Notes: generated by a model from the sequence alone, not told the origin. Numbered from the stretch's first letter, positions 1 through 6,043 are shown. The stretch is DNA of 6,043 bases from Eubacteriales Family XIII. Incertae Sedis bacterium (GCA_031280075.1 JAITHG010000230.1:1-6043), one strand, 5' to 3'. Program-made: numbers and translations.

Positions 1-34
1 AGGGGTGCACCGTACCTTGCGTTCTAAACGATTG
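1..34. other. Short stretch downstream of the surface-protein stop codon
   Basis: These 34 bases follow the TGA (complement of 35-37) of the minus-strand gene. No stem-loop with a T-tract on the minus strand is visible, so either the terminator lies beyond the window edge or another gene follows. Confidence 0.4.
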
Positions 35-3000
35 TCAGCGCGAGCCTTTGTGCGCTTGCCGCCGCATACCACACCTCAGAAGGATGGACAGCAGGATCAG
101 GAGGGCAGAGGCCGCAGGGATCGCGATGCAGGTCAGGAGGATCGGGAAACCGTCCCCCGCCTCAGGGATGCCGCTTTCATGCGTTTCGTCCTCGCCTGCC
201 TCATTCGCGTCTGGCGCACCTTGATCCGCGTCATCCTGCTCCTGCGGTTTGCGCCCCATCGGACGGTCGTCCTCGATGGCAGGTTCCTCCTCCTGTGGCG
301 TGTCGACCTGGATACCATCCGGTTTCGCCTCGTCCACAGGATCTGTCTCTCCGCTTGCGGGAGGCATCGTCGGAAACAGTCCGCCGCTGATCGGCCCTGT
401 GACAGGGGGCGTGATGATCGGCCAGGTGACAGGGGGCGTGACCGGCGGCGGTGGGGGCGGCGGTGCAACCGGCGGTGCGGGGGGTGCGGGCGGTGGTGCG
501 GGCTTGGGCGGCATCTGGGCGCTCTGTGGCGCGCTCGGGTGATCCATGCCTGATGAGAAGGCGGAGACGCGGAAATCGTACAGCGTGTTCCAAGACAGAT
601 TTGGGATGCTGTGGAGTGTCACGTTGCCCGGTAGGTCGCCGATGTCCTCCGTCCAGTTGTCTTCCGGACCGTTGGCCGGATTGTTCTTGCGGTACTCGAC
701 CCTGTAGTAGTCCGGTTCGCCCGAGGCGGGTGCCGTCCAGCCCAGGAAGGTCGTGGCGATGCCCGCCCGTGTGGCGACGGTCAGGTAGATTGGATAGGTG
801 TCGTTCATGACCGCGAAACGCGCGCGGAAGGTCAACGTTTCTTCCACCCTGCCCAAGGCGCTGCCGTTCATGGCATCGTCATATGTATAGGTGACGGTAA
901 AATATTCCGAGTATTCCCCTGCCGACAGACTGCGGCGGGGCGAGACGCGCCAGCCTGTGTCGCGACCCCCCGCCTCCACTTCCGCCTTGTTGCCCGGCAG
1001 CAGATCGAATGCGCCACTGTTCCCGACCGGTTTGACCGAAAGGATGGTCGCGTCCGCGCTGCCCACGTTCGCGATGTTGATGAAGCCGATGTTCGTAAAG
1101 ACATAACCAGGATGCACTGGAGAGAACATATGCACAGCCGGGTTGATTGTAAGCCCGGGCTGCTTGACCATGAACAGCACCTGTGACACCGTCTTGATCG
1201 GCGCTTTCGGATCAATGTTCCCTCCGTGGTACCCGATGGCGAGCACGGCGTGATAGATGCCTGCGGGCAGCCCGGGTTGCGGCTCGATGGCCCAACTGCT
1301 GTCCTTGTTCGGCACACCGAGCACTGGGCTGCCGCCGATGGTGGAGCTGCCTTGGATGATTCGGAAGGCGTTCGCCTGCGCACCCTCCAGCGTGATGTTC
1401 ACGACCATGGCCTCTTTGCTCCAGTTGTCGATGGCGACCGGCTGGCGCTTGACGACATCATCCTGTGCGTTGCCCACGGAATAGCGGCTGCCGATCACGC
1501 TTCCGAAGTCGTTCGTGCCCGGCACGAGCAGTGGCTTGTTCGGATCGATCAGGGCGAATGTGACCTGCTTGGTCTCGGTCTTCACCATGACACCGTCGTG
1601 GTAGGTGAGCGTCATGCAGGCACTGTAGGCACCGGGGTTTTTCAAGCCGGGCGCAGGCTGTAGCACCCAGTCCCTGTAGGTTGCCGGATCGATCCCCGCA
1701 GTGCCGCTGATGACGGCGATTGCCTGTGTCGGTTCGCCTGCGCCCGGCGTATAGGGAAGTCCGTTGAGGCGGCAATCCGACAGGTTGATCGGTACGTTTT
1801 CCGCGCGGATGGTGCCCACATTCGTCAGGCGGGGCTGCGTGTCCCCCGGTGCCAATGCGGGGGTGTAGCCTGCAGGCTTCAGTTCCGCCCAGAACGTCAC
1901 ATCCTTGAAGCCGTCGAGAAGGGCGGTAGGTAGGCGGCGGAAGTGCGCCGTGAGGCTGATGTCGGCGGCAGGCATGGCGTGGATGGCGATGCTCGGATCG
2001 GAGGTGTCGACCACGCCTGTCTCGGAGCCCGTCATGGCGAATTTCAGCTCTTTCTGCCCGTAGGCGGTGGGCTGCAGGCAGGCGCTCTCGACAGTCCAAT
2101 GGGAGAACTCATAGCCCAGTGCAGGGGCGGCATCGAACTCCGCGCCCGCGTTCAGGTGCAGCCCTACCATCTGCGTGGACGGCGCGAACACATTCATGAA
2201 GTCTTCGCCCGGTGTCGTCACGCGCCGGTCGGCGATGTATCCGCCTGCGGTGGCACGCACCTGCAGCTTGCCGTACACCATGGATGCATCGTTGCGTGAG
2301 CCGATGTCGAAGTTGTTGTACAGATTGTCATAGGGCGCGGGGAACATCGCGCTGTCCCGCATCGAAAAGGATTGGAGGATATGGTTGTCGTAAGTGTCCG
2401 CCGTGTAGCCGCGGAGCCCGGGGTATGCCCAGCCCGCGCCGCCTGGCAGCGGTCGGTACATCTGTGCGTCGAGCGGCAGAGCCTTCACGTCGATCAGGCT
2501 GATATAGGGGGCATCGTTGCCGTAAAACTCCACCGTGCTGTCCGGTGGGATGATGACGCAGGAAGGTCGGTCTGACATAATGGCACCGCCTGCGCCGCGC
2601 ACGGCCATCGTCTCGTTGTATGCTTGGCGAAGCGTCCCGAAGTTGATGTTGTTGCGGATGATCCCGCCCTTTAGGAGCAGGAAGCCGCGCGTGCTGTCGC
2701 CCGCCCCCCAACCGTCGCTGCCCACGGAGATGCCCGCCCCTCCGAGTGTCGTGTCGTTGTCCTCGATGACCACGTTGTCCGCGATGGTCAAACGCCTGTC
2801 CCCGTTGGCAGTGTACATATCGAAGGCGATGCCGCCGCCGCGCCCGGGATACATGACCATGGTTCCCTTGTTCAGCCCGACCGCATGATTGTTGCGGATG
2901 ACCACATTTTTGTCCACGGTTATGTTGCCGCCACCATTCTGGATGCCGCCGCCGCGTTGCGCGGTATTGTCCTCGATCAGCACGTTGTCGGTGATGACAA

Positions 3001-4387
3001 GGTTGCTGACCTTTCCTTTCGCTGCCAGCGCGCCGCCGTATTGCTCCGAAAGATTGCTCATCAGTACGCTGTACCCGCGAACCGAGTGCGAGCCAGAAGC
3101 AGTATCCTTCCAATACCCACAGATCCCGCCGCCAACACCGCCCCGGTTGTGCCAGAGGACACCGCCAAACATGTTGATGCCGGCGGCATGGATGCCGGCA
3201 TAGATGCCCCCGGCGGCATTCGCGTTCGTGTAACAGTCCCGTATGTTGCCCGCAAAAGAGAGCTCCTGGGCAGTCGTGACGATGCCGCCGCCTATGGTTC
3301 CGGCTTTATTGTTGTTTCCCGTATAGTCTGTGCTCGCGTTTGCATCCGGACCCTGCAACGTGATATTCTCCAGCGTGAATTTCGCCTGCTCCGAGGTGCT
3401 GGTCGTAAAGTTGAAATGCCTTGCGCTACCGCTGTTGCGCAGAAAGTAGTCGGGGGTGCCGTCGAAGAGGTCTGCTGTCTGTACGGCATCGGAAGCGCCG
3501 ACCGCACTTCCAAGGTTGCCTGTAAGTCCGCCCGCCCTGTCGATCCTGGTCGTGCGCCAGCCTACTTCACCCGCGCCGTAGTCAAACCCCTTGTTGCTCC
3601 CGAAGTTGTACCACTGTTCCTCGCCCTGCGCGCTGTCGTACTTGCGTAGGGTGATGTTTGCCGCGCCGGGCACCGTCACCGTCCCCGACAGGGTGAAGCC
3701 GCCTCCGATCAGGATGACGTGTGGTCTGTTGTTGTCATAGGGCGCGCCGCTCTCGTTTACCGTTGCAATCGCGTTTTGGAGCTCTGTCCAGGACGTGACC
3801 GCGACGGGTTGCATGGTGCCGGTGCTCTCCCGGTAGATATATTCCCGGACTGTCCCGCCATGCGTCGCTTCGCGAGCGATCCAGTGCGTGCCGGGGTAGC
3901 TGTCGGTCAGTGTCCCGTCGAGGTTGGTCACGGCGACACCAAGCTCTGTGCCCAGCTCGTCCTCTGCCTCCTCAGCGTCCCCGTCCCCCTCCGTTGCGGT
4001 CGCACCCGGATCCGTGCCCTCTTCCACCACCGGGGGCGTGCCTGCCGCCACACCCGGAGCCGTCGGGTTCCCCACCGCCCGGGGCGTGCCTGCAGCCACA
4101 CCCGGAGCCGTCGGATTCCCCGTTTCCTGTGCCGGGGTGATCGCCCCCCCGGAAGCGCCGCCCTCAATGCCGGCATCCGAAGCGGAGGCGATGCCGCCTT
4201 CCGGCACAGTTCCGCCGGGGGTGGTGCTGGTAATTTCCAGCACCGCCCCTGTCGGAACCGGGAGGTAGCACTGTTCGTCCAAATCGTCTGCCTGCAGCGT
4301 CGACATCCGCATGGACGCAAACTGCAGTGCGACGATCGTCAGCACGGCAATCATCCGATAGTGTTTCCCCAGAAACATACTTCTCAT
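35..4387 (-). CDS. Large secreted, surface-anchored beta-helix / Ig-like / FN3 adhesin-type protein
   Basis: Probable cell-surface protein of 1450 residues; ligand unknown. Seen in the translation: signal peptide at about 1-33 (basic start, hydrophobic stretch near residues 12-25, likely cleavage after LQA before DD); Pro/Thr/Ala/Gly/Glu-rich stalk to about 145 with two 16-residue repeats; a beta-helix region at about 195-605, opening with a pectate-lyase-like TVTVPGAANITLR stretch and carrying repeated IEDN/IRNN and GGGI/GGAI motifs as in chlamydial Pmp-type passengers; a divergent InlB/Flg_new-like module at about 705-818 (GYEFSHWTV, then a closing AxF strand); three Ig-like modules at about 824-948, 952-1076 and 1078-1194, each with a W-x-V/I-x-P...AG/GA-x-Y pattern; FN3 at about 1197-1290; proline-rich 1293-1344; acidic 1345-1406; then IPEAGD, a membrane helix (about 1414-1437) and a basic tail. 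The ATG at 4387 is preferred over a GTG at 4393 because GGAGG lies 5 bases before the ATG, while the GTG overlaps it. The family is inferred from motifs; adhesion is a guess. Confidence 0.85.
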   Translation of the reverse strand: MRSMFLGKHYRMIAVLTIVALQFASMRMSTLQADDLDEQCYLPVPTGAVLEITSTTPGGTVPEGGIASASDAGIEGGASGGAITPAQETGNPTAPGVAAGTPRAVGNPTAPGVAAGTPPVVEEGTDPGATATEGDGDAEEAEDELGTELGVAVTNLDGTLTDSYPGTHWIAREATHGGTVREYIYRESTGTMQPVAVTSWTELQNAIATVNESGAPYDNNRPHVILIGGGFTLSGTVTVPGAANITLRKYDSAQGEEQWYNFGSNKGFDYGAGEVGWRTTRIDRAGGLTGNLGSAVGASDAVQTADLFDGTPDYFLRNSGSARHFNFTTSTSEQAKFTLENITLQGPDANASTDYTGNNNKAGTIGGGIVTTAQELSFAGNIRDCYTNANAAGGIYAGIHAAGINMFGGVLWHNRGGVGGGICGYWKDTASGSHSVRGYSVLMSNLSEQYGGALAAKGKVSNLVITDNVLIEDNTAQRGGGIQNGGGNITVDKNVVIRNNHAVGLNKGTMVMYPGRGGGIAFDMYTANGDRRLTIADNVVIEDNDTTLGGAGISVGSDGWGAGDSTRGFLLLKGGIIRNNINFGTLRQAYNETMAVRGAGGAIMSDRPSCVIIPPDSTVEFYGNDAPYISLIDVKALPLDAQMYRPLPGGAGWAYPGLRGYTADTYDNHILQSFSMRDSAMFPAPYDNLYNNFDIGSRNDASMVYGKLQVRATAGGYIADRRVTTPGEDFMNVFAPSTQMVGLHLNAGAEFDAAPALGYEFSHWTVESACLQPTAYGQKELKFAMTGSETGVVDTSDPSIAIHAMPAADISLTAHFRRLPTALLDGFKDVTFWAELKPAGYTPALAPGDTQPRLTNVGTIRAENVPINLSDCRLNGLPYTPGAGEPTQAIAVISGTAGIDPATYRDWVLQPAPGLKNPGAYSACMTLTYHDGVMVKTETKQVTFALIDPNKPLLVPGTNDFGSVIGSRYSVGNAQDDVVKRQPVAIDNWSKEAMVVNITLEGAQANAFRIIQGSSTIGGSPVLGVPNKDSSWAIEPQPGLPAGIYHAVLAIGYHGGNIDPKAPIKTVSQVLFMVKQPGLTINPAVHMFSPVHPGYVFTNIGFINIANVGSADATILSVKPVGNSGAFDLLPGNKAEVEAGGRDTGWRVSPRRSLSAGEYSEYFTVTYTYDDAMNGSALGRVEETLTFRARFAVMNDTYPIYLTVATRAGIATTFLGWTAPASGEPDYYRVEYRKNNPANGPEDNWTEDIGDLPGNVTLHSIPNLSWNTLYDFRVSAFSSGMDHPSAPQSAQMPPKPAPPPAPPAPPVAPPPPPPPVTPPVTWPIITPPVTGPISGGLFPTMPPASGETDPVDEAKPDGIQVDTPQEEEPAIEDDRPMGRKPQEQDDADQGAPDANEAGEDETHESGIPEAGDGFPILLTCIAIPAASALLILLSILLRCGMRRQAHKGSR
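399..441 (-). repeat. Short direct repeat in the proline-rich wall segment (16 bp, period 27)
   Basis: The 16-base string GTGACAGGGGGCGTGA occurs perfectly at 399-414 and 426-441 (plus-strand reading), 27 bases apart. It encodes a 9-residue period in the surface protein, (V/I)TPPVT(W/G)PI, directly after a run of seven prolines. Such Pro/Thr repeats are typical of the wall-spanning region before a C-terminal anchor. Confidence 0.8.
479..508 (+). other. G-run cluster, possible G-quadruplex on the template strand of the surface gene
   Basis: The plus strand here has G-runs of 6, 3, 3 and 3 (479-484, 488-490, 500-502, 506-508) separated by 3, 9 and 3 bases, with further 5-base G-runs at 432-436 and 453-457. 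These are the complement of the proline codons of the wall-spanning segment, so coding need alone could explain them. The spacing nevertheless fits a loose G-quadruplex pattern with one long loop. The strand is the template for transcription of the surface gene. Confidence 0.35.
4025..4120 (-). repeat. Two tandem 48-bp repeats encoding GNPTAPGVAAGTP(R/P)(A/V)V
   Basis: Two in-frame 48-bp units encode residues 90-105 and 106-121 of the surface protein (GNPTAPGVAAGTPRAV then GNPTAPGVAAGTPPVV). The first 41 bases of the units, compared at 4033-4073 and 4081-4121, differ at only two sites, so the duplication is recent or kept homogeneous. The repeat sits in the flexible Pro/Ala/Gly stalk just after the signal peptide, where copy-number change would alter stalk length without breaking the frame. 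Confidence 0.9.
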
Positions 4388-4391
4388 ATCC

Positions 4392-4397
4392 ACCTCC
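4392..4397 (-). promoter_or_regulatory. Ribosome binding site of the surface-protein gene
   Basis: On the minus strand this reads GGAGGT, a near-perfect anti-16S match. The GGAGG core is followed by 5 bases and then the ATG at 4387-4385. An in-frame GTG at 4393-4391 would give a protein two residues longer, but it overlaps the ribosome binding site itself, so the site decides in favour of the ATG. Confidence 0.85.
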
Positions 4398-4511
4398 GTA
4401 TCATTACTAACGATTCTTGCGCGCGGGATTTTCCTGCTTGCTTCTATCCATTACCCTTCCAAACCCAAGACTAAACATTTCGTATAATAAAAATTGAAAG
4501 TCACAATGTGC

Positions 4512-4527
4512 GATATTTTAAAATATC
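4512..4527. promoter_or_regulatory. Perfect 16-bp palindrome, candidate operator
   Basis: GATATTTTAAAATATC is identical on both strands over all 16 bases, and the flanking bases do not extend the symmetry. It lies in the AT-rich middle of the divergent spacer, 125 bases from the surface-gene ATG and 189 bases from the channel-gene ATG, a position suited to a dimeric regulator acting on either promoter. It does not match the FNR (TTGAT-N4-ATCAA) or CRP consensus, and the regulator is unknown. In an AT-rich tract some palindromy is expected by chance, though 8 perfect base pairs with no spacer is on the long side. Confidence 0.45.
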
Positions 4528-4678
4528 CGCTAAAAATAGCCATTCCTTTATACACAAACATTCATTAATAGTAAGAAAATCTAATGTTTTGCATTCTGAG
4601 GATGAATGGAGTCGTGATGGACCGGGACGATCCAGCCGCAGGGTCAGCAGGAGGATGGCAGGGCAGGGCCGCATCCAG

Positions 4679-4698
4679 GAAGCGATAAGAAGCGATAA
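4679..4698 (+). promoter_or_regulatory. Tandem 10-bp direct repeat (GAAGCGATAA x2) overlapping the -35 region of the channel gene
   Basis: GAAGCGATAA occurs twice with no gap (4679-4688 and 4689-4698). The 10-base period is about one helical turn, so both copies face the same side of the DNA. The pair ends two bases before the extended -10 at 4701-4709, placing it at about -37 to -18 relative to a start at 4716. PhoB/OmpR-type response regulators are known to bind direct repeats at this spacing and position and to replace a missing -35 element. That role here is inference. Confidence 0.5.
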
Positions 4699-4700
4699 TA

Positions 4701-4709
4701 TGGTATGAT
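4701..4709 (+). promoter_or_regulatory. Extended -10 promoter element of the channel gene
   Basis: TGGTATGAT matches the extended -10 consensus TGnTATAAT with one mismatch. Bases 17 upstream (4681-4686, AGCGAT) show no -35 hexamer. A start site 6-7 bases after the hexamer would fall on or next to the A of the ATG at 4716, which would make the transcript leaderless. The absence of a usable Shine-Dalgarno sequence in the 15 bases before the ATG fits this. Confidence 0.45.
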
Positions 4710-4715
4710 ATCCGT

Positions 4716-5567
4716 ATGGAAAACCATCTTCTGCGTCCGGACGAAATACTGGAAGCGAGCATAGACACGGCGGAGGGCAAGGCGAATGGCAGCTTCGTCA
4801 AGCTCGCCGTCCTCGCCTTTCTCGCAGGTGCCTTCATTGCCTTCGCGGCGGAGGGCTCGAACATGGCGGCGTTCAACCTGCTCGCCGACCCTGCCTCCTA
4901 CGGGCTGGGGCGCGTGCTCGCGGGCACCGTGTTCGGCACGGGGCTCATGCTCGTCGTCGTCGCGGGCGGCGAACTCTTCACGGGGAACATGCTCATGGTG
5001 GGCGCGCTTGCACGGCGGCGCATCACCGCTGCGCGCATGCTGCGCAACTGGTGCATCGTCTACGCGTTCAACTTCGCCGGAGCACTCTTCCTCGCTTGGG
5101 GCATCTATGCGAGCGGGCTGCTCGGGAGCGGGGACGGGCTACTCGGGGCAGTGACTGTCAAGGTTGCGGCGGGGAAGACCGCGCTGCCCTTCCTGTCCGC
5201 GCTCGTACTCGGCATCTTCTGCAACTGGCTCGTGTGCCTCGCGGTGTGGATGGCATACGGGGCGCGGAGCATGGTGGGGAAGCTGTTCGCCATCTTCTTT
5301 CCGATCTGGCTCTTCATCACATCCGGCTTCGAGCACTGCGTCGCAAACATGTACTACATCCCGGCAGGCATCCTTGCAAAGGGCGATCCCGCCCTGCTGC
5401 AGGGGGCGCTGGCACACGGCGCGTCACAGCAGGCGCTGGACGGGCTGACATGGGGCGGCTTCCTTCTGCACAACCTGCTGCCGGTGACGCTCGGCAACAT
5501 CCTGGGCGGCGGGCTGTTCGTGTCGCTCGCCTATCTCGTGGCATACCGGAAGAAGCCACCGCAATAG
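4716..5567 (+). CDS. Formate/nitrite transporter (FNT) family channel
   Basis: Inner-membrane pentameric channel of the FocA/NirC/HSC family, moving formate, nitrite or hydrosulfide. The 283 residues match the usual family length. Visible hallmarks: GGELFTGN at 84-91 (the broken second helix and omega-loop region), a conserved Lys at 154, GIFCNWLVCLAVWMA at 166-180, GFEHCVANMYYIPAG at 204-218 with the central pore His207, and NLLPVTLGNILGGG at 253-266. Hydrophobic segments at about 29-54, 66-97, 110-135, 158-180, 188-218 and 247-277 fit the six-helix fold. The ATG at 4716 is the first in-frame start after a TAA at 4686-4688. No clear Shine-Dalgarno precedes it. Substrate cannot be assigned: no pflB, nirBD or asr genes are in view, so no focA/nirC symbol is given. 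prmA follows after 23 bases on the same strand. Confidence 0.95.
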   Translation: MENHLLRPDEILEASIDTAEGKANGSFVKLAVLAFLAGAFIAFAAEGSNMAAFNLLADPASYGLGRVLAGTVFGTGLMLVVVAGGELFTGNMLMVGALARRRITAARMLRNWCIVYAFNFAGALFLAWGIYASGLLGSGDGLLGAVTVKVAAGKTALPFLSALVLGIFCNWLVCLAVWMAYGARSMVGKLFAIFFPIWLFITSGFEHCVANMYYIPAGILAKGDPALLQGALAHGASQQALDGLTWGGFLLHNLLPVTLGNILGGGLFVSLAYLVAYRKKPPQ

Positions 5568-5590
5568 AAACAGAGAAAGAGAAGCGGGGA

Positions 5591-6043
5591 ATGATGCACG
5601 AAAAGACCTACCTACAGACAAAGATCCACACGACGAGCGCGGGGACGGAGGCAGTTTCTGCCCTGCTGCTCGGCTGCGGCATCCCCGCCGTTTCCGTCGA
5701 GGATCGGGCGGACATCGAGTTCGTGCAGCAGTCGGGCACTGGCTGGGATTTCATCGACGAAGCGCTCTTGGCGGGGGAGGGCGGCGAGGCATGCGTGTCC
5801 TTCTATACGGAGGACAGCCCGGATGGGCGCGCGCTGCTTTCGGAGGTGAAGCTCGCCCTTCTGCGGCTAAAGGCGGATGAGCAGTATGGGCTGTACGGCT
5901 CGGAGGCGAACTTCGGCAGGCTCTATGCGGAGACAGTGCCGCTCGCGGACGGCTGGCAGGACAAGTGGAAGGAGCATTTCATGCCTCTGCGCCTGTCGGA
6001 ACGCGTCGCGATTCGCCCGTCCTGGGACTGCCCGGATCCGACC
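5591..6043 (+). CDS. prmA: Ribosomal protein L11 methyltransferase, N-terminal part (cut by window edge)
   Basis: S-adenosylmethionine-dependent enzyme that trimethylates ribosomal protein L11 (uL11). Only the first 151 codons are in the window and the frame stays open to the last base. The visible part is the substrate-recognition N-terminal domain: an opening of the form LQTKIHTTSAGTEAVSALLL, the conserved GWQDKWKEHFMPLRLSERVAIRPSW block near residues 120-144 that links to the catalytic domain, and an intervening acidic loop region. The Rossmann methyltransferase domain (GTG.AFGTG.H motif) would lie beyond the window. Two adjacent ATGs (5591 and 5594) are possible starts. The upstream sequence AGAGAAGCGGGGA is only a weak ribosome binding site, fitting either. 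The 23-base gap to the channel gene, with no terminator hairpin, suggests co-transcription. Confidence 0.9.
   Translation, partial: MMHEKTYLQTKIHTTSAGTEAVSALLLGCGIPAVSVEDRADIEFVQQSGTGWDFIDEALLAGEGGEACVSFYTEDSPDGRALLSEVKLALLRLKADEQYGLYGSEANFGRLYAETVPLADGWQDKWKEHFMPLRLSERVAIRPSWDCPDPT

Larger units (their letters stand above)
4388..4715. promoter_or_regulatory. Divergent intergenic region between the surface-protein gene and the FNT channel gene
   Basis: These 328 bases separate two divergent starts and must hold both promoters. The part nearest the surface gene is its leader with the ribosome binding site. About 4471-4600 is strikingly AT-rich against the GC-rich genes on both sides and holds a 16-bp palindrome and, at 4483-4488 on the plus strand, a perfect TATAAT with no convincing -35 partner at 16-18 bases. 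From about 4600 it turns GC-rich and contains a 28-codon ATG-to-TAA reading frame (4602-4688) in frame with, but closed before, the channel gene. It ends with a tandem direct repeat and an extended -10. No convincing -35/-10 pair was found for the minus-strand gene, and no riboswitch or tRNA was recognised. Confidence 0.7.

Noticed and set aside
1458..3113. Long alternative minus-strand frames inside the surface-protein gene
   Set aside because: Frame-shifted readings of the same DNA with Arg/His/Gly-rich, non-globular translations. The 1450-residue frame is continuous and domain-rich across the same region, so there is no frameshift.
2885..3649. 254-codon plus-strand open frame opposite the beta-helix region
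   Set aside because: Shadow frame of the minus-strand gene; no ribosome binding site pattern, no domain, and no gap in the sense gene that would need explaining.
4391..4393. GTG as start of the surface-protein gene
   Set aside because: It overlaps the GGAGG ribosome binding site. The ATG two codons later has ideal 5-base spacing.
3719..4474. 251-codon plus-strand open frame opposite the start of the surface-protein gene
   Set aside because: It is antisense to a clearly supported gene with signal peptide and repeats. Its translation is rich in Arg, Cys and Pro with no recognisable domain, as expected from the complement of GC-rich coding DNA.
4483..4488. Perfect TATAAT on the plus strand as the main channel promoter
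   Set aside because: No -35 hexamer 16-18 bases upstream and no TG extension; it would give a leader of over 200 bases. Kept only as an alternative to the extended -10 at 4701-4709.
4645..4677. Possible hairpin GGATG...CATCC before the channel gene as a terminator or riboswitch stem
   Set aside because: Only about 5 pairs with a long loop and no T-tract; no known riboswitch motif around it.
4508..4708. 66-codon plus-strand frame in the intergenic region
   Set aside because: It begins within the palindrome region without a ribosome binding site, changes composition sharply halfway from AT-rich to GC-rich, and resembles no known protein.

Overview
The window reads as chromosomal DNA of a GC-rich anaerobic or facultative bacterium, most likely Bacillota (a high-GC Clostridia or Negativicutes lineage). 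The grounds are a Gram-positive style secreted surface protein with a sortase-like tail, a strong GGAGG ribosome binding site, a formate/nitrite-family channel and a PrmA of the Bacillota type. The genus cannot be fixed from this sequence.

Layout. (1) 35-4387, minus strand: one very large gene for a 1450-residue cell-surface protein. In order it has a signal peptide, a low-complexity stalk with a 16-residue repeat, a right-handed beta-helix region with Pmp-like GGGI/GGAI motifs, an InlB/Flg_new-like module, three tandem Ig-like modules, a fibronectin type III domain, a proline-rich and then acidic wall-spanning segment, and a C-terminal IPEAGD + membrane helix + basic tail. (2) 4388-4715: a 328-base divergent intergenic region, AT-rich in the middle, with a perfect 16-bp palindrome and, just before the next gene, a tandem 10-bp direct repeat plus an extended -10 element. 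(3) 4716-5567, plus strand: a formate/nitrite transporter (FNT) family channel. (4) 5591-end, plus strand: the N-terminal 151 residues of ribosomal protein L11 methyltransferase (prmA), 23 bases after the channel gene and probably co-transcribed with it. It is cut by the window edge.

The surface-protein gene and the channel-prmA pair are divergently transcribed, so any regulator of the shared spacer could affect both. Nothing ties their functions together. The adhesin-like protein would face the environment, the channel would move a small monovalent anion (formate, nitrite or hydrosulfide) across the membrane, and PrmA would methylate ribosomal protein L11. No complete mobile element, CRISPR array, tRNA or rRNA is seen. 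The points most worth a second look are the possibly leaderless, repeat-flanked promoter of the channel gene and the non-canonical anchor signal and mosaic architecture of the surface protein.
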